Assembly (NCBI GenBank): GCA_034430275.1
Contig: DAOUEW010000315.1
Location: 1-11,042, forward strand
Reading direction: 5' to 3'
Origin: JAUVXJ01 sp034430275
Lineage (GTDB): Bacteria > Chloroflexota > Anaerolineae > UBA7937 > B3-Chlor
DNA length: 11,042 nt
A program made the translations under genes and the position numbers. The notes under the pieces are model-generated. The model saw only the letters and a program-made list of their open reading frames with translations, did not search any database and was not told the DNA's origin. Of the stretch, positions 7,183 to 11,042 are shown in pieces (within the stretch, counting starts at the first letter, position 1; every line of letters starts with the position of its first letter).

Positions 7183-7230
7183 GCATCCCGAGTAGCTATG
7201 CAACAGCATAGGCAAGCATCCTGAGTAGCT
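7183..7230. repeat. Short direct repeat GCATCC(C/T)GAGTAGCT, two copies
   Basis: GCATCCCGAGTAGCT (7183-7197) and GCATCCTGAGTAGCT (7216-7230) match at 14 of 15 positions with starts 33 bases apart. After the first copy, CTATGC (7196-7201) and GCATAG (7206-7211) form a perfect 6-bp stem with a 4-nt loop. After the second, TGC-GAA-GCA (7230-7238) forms a smaller stem, so both copies end in a hairpin of similar placement. Confidence 0.75.
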
Positions 7231-7360
7231 GCGAAGCACCGTATCGAAGCCTGCCCTGAGCCGGGTCGAAGGGGATGCGACTAGTTGCCGACGCGCCCCT
7301 GTGCACACCCGCATGCTTCGATACGGCCTTCGGCCTATCTTTGCGTCGGACTCAGGACGT
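7216..7360. repeat. Interrupted inverted repeat (REP/MITE-like palindrome)
   Basis: Two blocks pair in collinear order. TCCTGAGT (7219-7226) is complementary to ACTCAGGA (7350-7357), and CCGTATCGAAGC (7239-7250) is perfectly complementary to GCTTCGATACGG (7315-7326). The right arm also holds GGCC-TTC-GGCC (7325-7335), a small hairpin. The centre contains CTGCCCTGAGCC and GGTCGAAGGGG (7251-7274). As I recall, CTCAGG / TTCGA palindromes of this kind recur in intergenic DNA of many environmental bacteria; I cannot confirm that here. No coding potential for a transposase lies inside, so if mobile it would be non-autonomous. Confidence 0.65.
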
Positions 7361-7400
7361 AGCTCAGTATGCTCTGCTCCTGGCGCCAAGCGAGTGGTTC

Positions 7401-7427
7401 GTAGTGAGGGCTTCAGCCCTTTCGCGC
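7401..7427. repeat. Direct repeat copy A with palindromic core
   Basis: This 27-base unit begins GTAGTGAGGG and ends CCCTTTCGCGC. It contains the perfect palindrome AGGGCT-TC-AGCCCT (7407-7420). It matches copy B (7571-7597) at 22 of 27 positions without gaps, and both ends are conserved while the core differs. Confidence 0.7.
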
Positions 7428-7506
7428 TGCAGGCGTTGGGCCAAGGAAGAGCACAGCTTCCGTCGCGCGCGAAGGTCGCATCAGCCGCGCGGGGATTGGC
7501 TCCCGC

Positions 7507-7530
7507 GCTGCGGTCAGCAAGCTCCGCAGC
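7507..7530. repeat. Hairpin GCTGCGG / CCGCAGC
   Basis: GCTGCGG (7507-7513) pairs perfectly with CCGCAGC (7524-7530) around a 10-nt loop. It stands between the two copies of the 27-base direct repeat. No T-run follows on either strand, so it is not a typical terminator and is grouped with the repeat cluster. Confidence 0.55.
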
Positions 7531-7570
7531 CACTCAGGGTGCTGTCGCGGTGGTGGCAAGGGAACGGCTA

Positions 7571-7597
7571 GTAGCGAGGACTCTTGCCCTTTCGCGC
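7571..7597. repeat. Direct repeat copy B, degenerate core
   Basis: This unit begins GTAGCGAGGA and ends CCCTTTCGCGC. It has 22 of 27 positions in common with copy A, 170 bases away. Its core palindrome is decayed, but a wider inverted repeat encloses it: GGTGGC (7552-7557) with GCCACC (7599-7604), and GGCAAG (7555-7560) with CTTGCC (7583-7588) as an alternative pairing. Confidence 0.65.
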
Positions 7598-7737
7598 AGC
7601 CACCATGCGCCAGAGCCAAGCGCAGCCGGCGTGGCTCACGAAGATCACCCCACTCGCGCGGAGATGGGTCCCCGCCCTGCTGGCTGGCTGGCCCAGCCGA
7701 CCCTCTGGCGGCAGCGCAGGCCTGGCATGATACCCAA

Positions 7738-10584
7738 CTACTCCATCACCAGCGGAACGTGGCTACCAGCACCTGTGGTCAGGTCCTCCACAGGCAGAAG
7801 CAACCCTGGCGGGATAGCCTCCCTCTCCCCGCCAGGCGGCGTCCAGAAGACCTGCACGCCGCTGAACTCGCCGCCAACGTACGAGTAGCGCAGCCACAGG
7901 TCATGCCACCCGGGCTCCAGTTCCAGCTCGGCACCACCCGAAACAGACATGCCTGCCGAAGCGGTCAGCACCAACACGTCATCGACATAGAGAGTGGCCT
8001 CCCCGTTCCAGGGCACGATCTCCAAATGGTACGAGCCCGGCTCTTCCACTCTCATGGCACCACGGCAGTCGAGGCTGTACAGTTTCCCCGCCAGCTCCGG
8101 AATGAAGGCTGACTGCCAGGCCGTGGGCATCCGCAGCAGGGATAGGTTGGGCTGAATGCTCCGCTCCACGGGCTTGCCGTCGAAGTCTGCTCCCTCGAAG
8201 ACTGAGACCAACACCCCGTTGACGTCTGTCCTCGGATTCAGGTAGTGGGGAGCTATCACCTGTGGTTCGCCATCCCCCACCGTCCACAATAGACCGACAT
8301 GGCCGCCTTCATCGACTGCGACGTGCTGTACCTCGATCCTGTGCCAGCCCTTGAAGAGTTCTACACTCTCGTCACTGTCCACGGGCTGTCCATCCACAAG
8401 GATCTCCGCGCCCGCACTTCCGTCGATCTCCAAAGTGTACGTCCCAAAGTGCGGCGCAAACACCATCCCCCGCCACTCCACGACGAAGGGAAAAGCCACG
8501 GGAGGGCTCTCCTCTTGCCAGTCGAACGAGATCCCCGCATCTATCCTCTCCAGGTCCGGCTCAGCTTTGGCCTCGTGGCCACGGAAATACGAGGCACGAA
8601 GACCCTGCGACCCTCGCACCTGCTTGGCCTCCACCACGACCGAAGCGAACGTATACCTCTCGTACTCGCCCTCAAACCGATCCACCTCGGCCTGGGGATA
8701 GAAGTACAAGACTACATCCACGAGTGCCTCCACGTCGTAGGGTGTGGAGAAGATGTAGACCACATCCTCGTCCCGCGCCTGGCGATGGCTGGGCACCACG
8801 TCCAGCACATCGATCCCTCTCTCCCCAGGCGCCTCCCCCGCCATCCAGGCGAAATCCATACCAGGAGCGTAGTAGGGGAAGTTGGCGAACAGATAGAAGT
8901 AGTGACCCTCCCCCAGGGAGGCCATGTGGTTGGCAATGGCAGAGATCTCTCTAGTGAACTCGATGCGCACTTGGTCAGCATGTATCTGTCGCTGGAAGAA
9001 GGTCTGGTAGTTGGCACACCCTGCCAGCAGGAGCAGAGGCACCAGAACCAAGCTGAAGTACCGACGCCGCTCGCGACTGAAGCCTATCTCGAACGTGGTC
9101 AGTGCCCCCTCAAGAAAGACGCCCGCGAAGATGAAGAGCACGGGCATCAGCCCAGCGAAGCGATGGCTGCGCAGGTCCACGGTCAACAAGCCGCCCCCGA
9201 TCAGCGTGACCATAAACCAACCCACGTAGAAGACGTGCCGGTTCCGCCAGAAGTAGACCAGACAACAGCCAAACCCTAGCAGAAAGAGTACCCCCGTCCA
9301 CGCATCCAGCATGGGCGCGTCCGGGAGATTCACCGCACCCCAAGACTCACCCTTGTAGTTGAAGAAGCCCAACAGCCTCTGCGCGCGCTCCGCCAGGCCC
9401 TCCATCTGGGCGCTTGCTCCGGAACCGAACAGGAGTGGCATCACCGAGCTAAACCTCTCGCCGAAGGCCACGTGCGGTTCCCGCCGGATGAAGGCCGCGA
9501 GGGGAAGCGTGAAGACCACCAGGGAAGCAAAGAAACCCAGCCAAGGGGCCACCAGCGGATGGGATGGCCTGACAGCCTCGTCCACCGCTGCCCTTCGAGC
9601 GCGCCACCACGACCGGGCCTCACTCGCGAACAGCAGTGCCACGAGGGCAGGCACGATGCGGAAGGAGGCGTGGCTGTACAGCCCCAGGCCCAAAGTCATC
9701 CCGGCCAGCACGTAGCTCATCATCCCGCCGGTGCGCCTGCCTCGAAGCAAGAGGTAGAACGTGCACACCTCCAGGAGCATCGCGGGTGTGGAAGGCAGCG
9801 CCAGCCTGCTGAAGGCGATGTGCCAGCGCGACACTGCGAAGAGGAAGGTGGAGGCGAGGGCCACCGGGAAACGAAAGATCTCCCGCGTCAGCAAGTAGAA
9901 CACCACCAGGGTCAGGAAGCCCAAGAGTACGAAGTTCAAACGCAGGGCCAGGACCGTCGGCCCCAGAGCCAGGAAGGCCAGGCAAGTGGTGTACACCGAC
10001 AGAGGGAACTGCCAGAGGCGGGAGCCGTGATAAATGACTCCATAGGCATCCTTGCCTATCTGCGCTTCGTCATTCCACGAGATGCCGCCAGGAGGAGGGT
10101 AGTAGTCCAGCCGGTACACCAGGAGGAAGAACCCCAGGGCCAGCACCAAGCAGACCAGACAAAGCTCCACCCAGTGTTCTCTCATCGCGCTCAACGCCCG
10201 GAGAGTCAAACCCTCGCGCCGAGCACAGACCAGGCAAACCAGCGCCAGGCCCCAGGTATACAGCAGCAGGCCGGTGAACAGACTGTTCCAGCGGACGGCC
10301 AGAAGCCATCCGCCAACCCAGCCGGGGATGGAGGCCACGAGCAGAGCCAGCATCTCGCGCCGGTGCCAGGAGGTGGAACGCTCGCGCAGCGGCCTCGCCA
10401 CCGTCTCCGGGAGTCGCCGAAAGGCTACCACGACCATTGCGACCGCTGCCACGAGCAGCAGCACCCCAGCGCCCAAGGTCCCCTTTCTGTAGAGGAGATA
10501 CTGGCCACCCAGGACAAGCAGGACGGCCAGAAGGCAAAGGGCAAACGGTGCTCTATGCAAGGTGAGAGGCAGGCGTCCTATCAT
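7738..10584 (-). CDS. GT-C (GT39/ArnT-like) glycosyltransferase fused to two PA14-like domains
   Basis: A 948-residue polytopic membrane protein. Residues 12-30 and 38-55 are membrane segments, and about ten more follow to residue 522. After helix 5, in the first large extracytoplasmic loop, lies GGISWNDEAQIGKDAYG (166-182); Asp172-Glu173 fit the acidic motif that GT-C enzymes of the PMT/ArnT type use to bind the metal and lipid-linked sugar donor. HIAFSRLALPSTPAMLLE (255-272) is also characteristic. The family transfers sugars from polyprenyl phosphates onto lipids or proteins on the outer face of the membrane. After a soluble linker, residues 661-785 (LRASYF...W.G....P..GTYTLEIDGSAGAEILVDG...GWH.I) form a PA14-like domain. 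Residues 795-935 (SYHLEIVPWNGEATLYVDD...PGWHDLWLRY...FWTPPG) form a second. PA14 domains commonly bind carbohydrate. The start at 10584 is chosen because the frame upstream overlaps the NHL gene and lacks membrane or family features. No good RBS precedes it, and the upstream stop is 20 nt away, suggesting translational coupling. Confidence 0.9.
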   Translation of the reverse strand: MIGRLPLTLHRAPFALCLLAVLLVLGGQYLLYRKGTLGAGVLLLVAAVAMVVVAFRRLPETVARPLRERSTSWHRREMLALLVASIPGWVGGWLLAVRWNSLFTGLLLYTWGLALVCLVCARREGLTLRALSAMREHWVELCLVCLVLALGFFLLVYRLDYYPPPGGISWNDEAQIGKDAYGVIYHGSRLWQFPLSVYTTCLAFLALGPTVLALRLNFVLLGFLTLVVFYLLTREIFRFPVALASTFLFAVSRWHIAFSRLALPSTPAMLLEVCTFYLLLRGRRTGGMMSYVLAGMTLGLGLYSHASFRIVPALVALLFASEARSWWRARRAAVDEAVRPSHPLVAPWLGFFASLVVFTLPLAAFIRREPHVAFGERFSSVMPLLFGSGASAQMEGLAERAQRLLGFFNYKGESWGAVNLPDAPMLDAWTGVLFLLGFGCCLVYFWRNRHVFYVGWFMVTLIGGGLLTVDLRSHRFAGLMPVLFIFAGVFLEGALTTFEIGFSRERRRYFSLVLVPLLLLAGCANYQTFFQRQIHADQVRIEFTREISAIANHMASLGEGHYFYLFANFPYYAPGMDFAWMAGEAPGERGIDVLDVVPSHRQARDEDVVYIFSTPYDVEALVDVVLYFYPQAEVDRFEGEYERYTFASVVVEAKQVRGSQGLRASYFRGHEAKAEPDLERIDAGISFDWQEESPPVAFPFVVEWRGMVFAPHFGTYTLEIDGSAGAEILVDGQPVDSDESVELFKGWHRIEVQHVAVDEGGHVGLLWTVGDGEPQVIAPHYLNPRTDVNGVLVSVFEGADFDGKPVERSIQPNLSLLRMPTAWQSAFIPELAGKLYSLDCRGAMRVEEPGSYHLEIVPWNGEATLYVDDVLVLTASAGMSVSGGAELELEPGWHDLWLRYSYVGGEFSGVQVFWTPPGGEREAIPPGLLLPVEDLTTGAGSHVPLVME

Positions 10585-10604
10585 ACCGGGATGTGGAGAG
10601 GCAT

Positions 10605-11042
10605 CTATGGGACAACTGAGAGTTTCTCTATTCTGTGATTGTACGTGTCCACGACGTAGATCGACGATCGTTGATCGAAACCGATGCCGATGGGCTTGCT
10701 GAGCTGCCCGTCCAGGGAACCTCTCTGGCCCCAGGAGGTCACGAGACGTCCATACTCGTCGTACACGAGCACCTGCGCCATCTCGGGGTCCGTCAGATAG
10801 AGTAGGCCATCCATGCCCCAGGCGATGTGGGGACTGTCCACCGTGTTGGCGGCTGAGATCGGCCACTCCCTGACGTAGGCTCCCGTCCCATCCAGGACCT
10901 GCACCCTCCTGTTCTCCACATCCACAACGTAGAGGTTGCCCTCCCTGTCCACGGCCACGTCAGTGGGCTGGTTCAGATCGCCGGCCCCGTAGCCGAACGC
11001 CCCATACCGTTCCAGCACCTCTCCCTCTGGCGACACCTCGAG
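10605..11042 (-). CDS. NHL-repeat protein, C-terminal 145 residues (5' end beyond window)
   Basis: The frame is open from the right edge to a TAG at 10607-10605, giving 145 residues. NHL repeats are plain: NQPTDVAVDREGNLYVVDVE followed by NRRVQVLD, then a degenerate blade around SPHIAWGMDGLLYLTDPE, then SKPIGIGFDQRSSIYVVDTYNHRIEKL close to the C terminus. Blade linkers of the type FGYGAGDLNQP and WGQRGSLDGQLSKP are the standard G-x-x-G-x-[FL]-x-x-P form. The chain ends soon after the last blade, so this is the C terminus of a propeller. What lies N-terminal is unknown: it could be a free lipoprotein propeller or the tail of a larger membrane protein. It precedes the glycosyltransferase by 20 nt on the same strand and is very likely its operon partner. 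A GTG at 11036 is internal to the open frame and is not taken as the start. Confidence 0.88.
   Translation of the reverse strand, partial: LEVSPEGEVLERYGAFGYGAGDLNQPTDVAVDREGNLYVVDVENRRVQVLDGTGAYVREWPISAANTVDSPHIAWGMDGLLYLTDPEMAQVLVYDEYGRLVTSWGQRGSLDGQLSKPIGIGFDQRSSIYVVDTYNHRIEKLSVVP

Larger units (their letters stand above)
6868..7737. other. 870-base gene-free region between convergent genes
   Basis: This lies between the stop of the molybdopterin-domain gene (plus) and the stop of the glycosyltransferase gene (minus). Several frames stay open across it, but none shows family motifs, and the longest run straight through hairpins and repeats. From 6868 to 7080 there is unrecognised sequence with modest hairpin potential (TCCGG 6989-6993 pairing with CCGGA 7005-7009). 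A strong terminator-type hairpin follows at 7081-7118. Direct and inverted repeats occupy 7183-7600. Near the far end GGCTG/CAGCC (7686-7698) could form a short 5-bp stem downstream of the glycosyltransferase, without a T-run. Confidence 0.7.

Noticed and set aside
7355..7420. tRNA-like start GGACGTAGCTCAGT followed by GGTTCG
   Set aside because: The D-arm does not close, no anticodon stem forms at the right spacing, and the acceptor ends do not pair. The segment belongs to the repeat cluster.
6772..7533. 253-codon minus-strand frame spanning the gap
   Set aside because: It passes through the terminator hairpin and the repeat cluster, overlaps the end of the plus-strand gene, and has low-complexity Arg/Ser/Gly composition.
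8299..9279. 326-codon open frame on the plus strand
   Set aside because: It is antisense to the PA14 and membrane regions of the glycosyltransferase, with no family motif and no convincing RBS.
9472..10638. 388-codon open frame on the plus strand
   Set aside because: It is antisense to the glycosyltransferase, and its translation is Gln/Glu/His/Arg-rich low-complexity sequence with no motif. High-GC codon use on the real strand leaves this frame open.
10585..10866. 94 extra N-terminal codons on the glycosyltransferase frame
   Set aside because: They overlap the well-supported NHL-repeat frame, are rich in Arg/His/Gly and Pro like other shadow translations, and carry no membrane or family feature. 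The ATG at 10584 directly precedes the first membrane helix.

Overview
The window is GC-rich, gene-dense bacterial DNA. It carries three lipoprotein genes whose lipobox is followed by a Pro/Thr/Ala-rich linker, a membrane-anchored penicillin-acylase (S45) homologue, NHL/PQQ/BNR-type beta-propeller proteins and a GT-C glycosyltransferase fused to PA14-like domains. I recall this combination best from Chloroflexota, particularly Anaerolineae-like genomes. That assignment is an inference from gene style; no marker gene is present.

Layout, left to right. (1) Positions 1-568, minus strand: a 3'-truncated lipoprotein gene with a proline-rich stalk and a perfect Asp-box (BNR/sialidase-type propeller). 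(2) 694-1350, minus: a 218-aa cytoplasmic protein resembling DUF4919. (3) 1498-6042, minus: a two-gene operon. It runs from a strong sigma70-type promoter (6106-6077) through the S45 acylase, then after 15 nt into a 707-aa lipoprotein that joins an NHL propeller to a PQQ-type propeller. (4) 6043-6213: a divergent promoter region. (5) 6214-6867, plus: a lipoprotein with the sulfite-oxidase-type molybdopterin-binding fold. (6) 6868-7737: an 870-base stretch with no supportable gene. It holds a 12-bp perfect terminator-type hairpin and a cluster of direct and inverted repeats. (7) 7738-10584, minus: a 948-aa GT-C glycosyltransferase with two C-terminal PA14-like domains. (8) 10605-11042, minus: the C-terminal end of an NHL-repeat protein whose 5' part lies beyond the right edge, 20 nt upstream of the glycosyltransferase.

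Functional reading. Nearly every product is predicted to act at or outside the cytoplasmic membrane: three lipoproteins, one signal-anchored hydrolase and one polytopic transferase with an extracytoplasmic tail. Four different repeat or propeller domain types sit within 11 kb. This looks like a cell-surface neighbourhood, not one defined pathway. I see no transposase, integrase, CRISPR array, tRNA, rRNA, toxin-antitoxin pair or recognisable defence system. The least explained parts are the repeat-rich gap (6868-7737), the acylase/double-propeller operon and the glycosyltransferase-PA14 fusion. The short gaps 569-693 and 1351-1497 hold ribosome-binding sites but no promoter or terminator I would defend.
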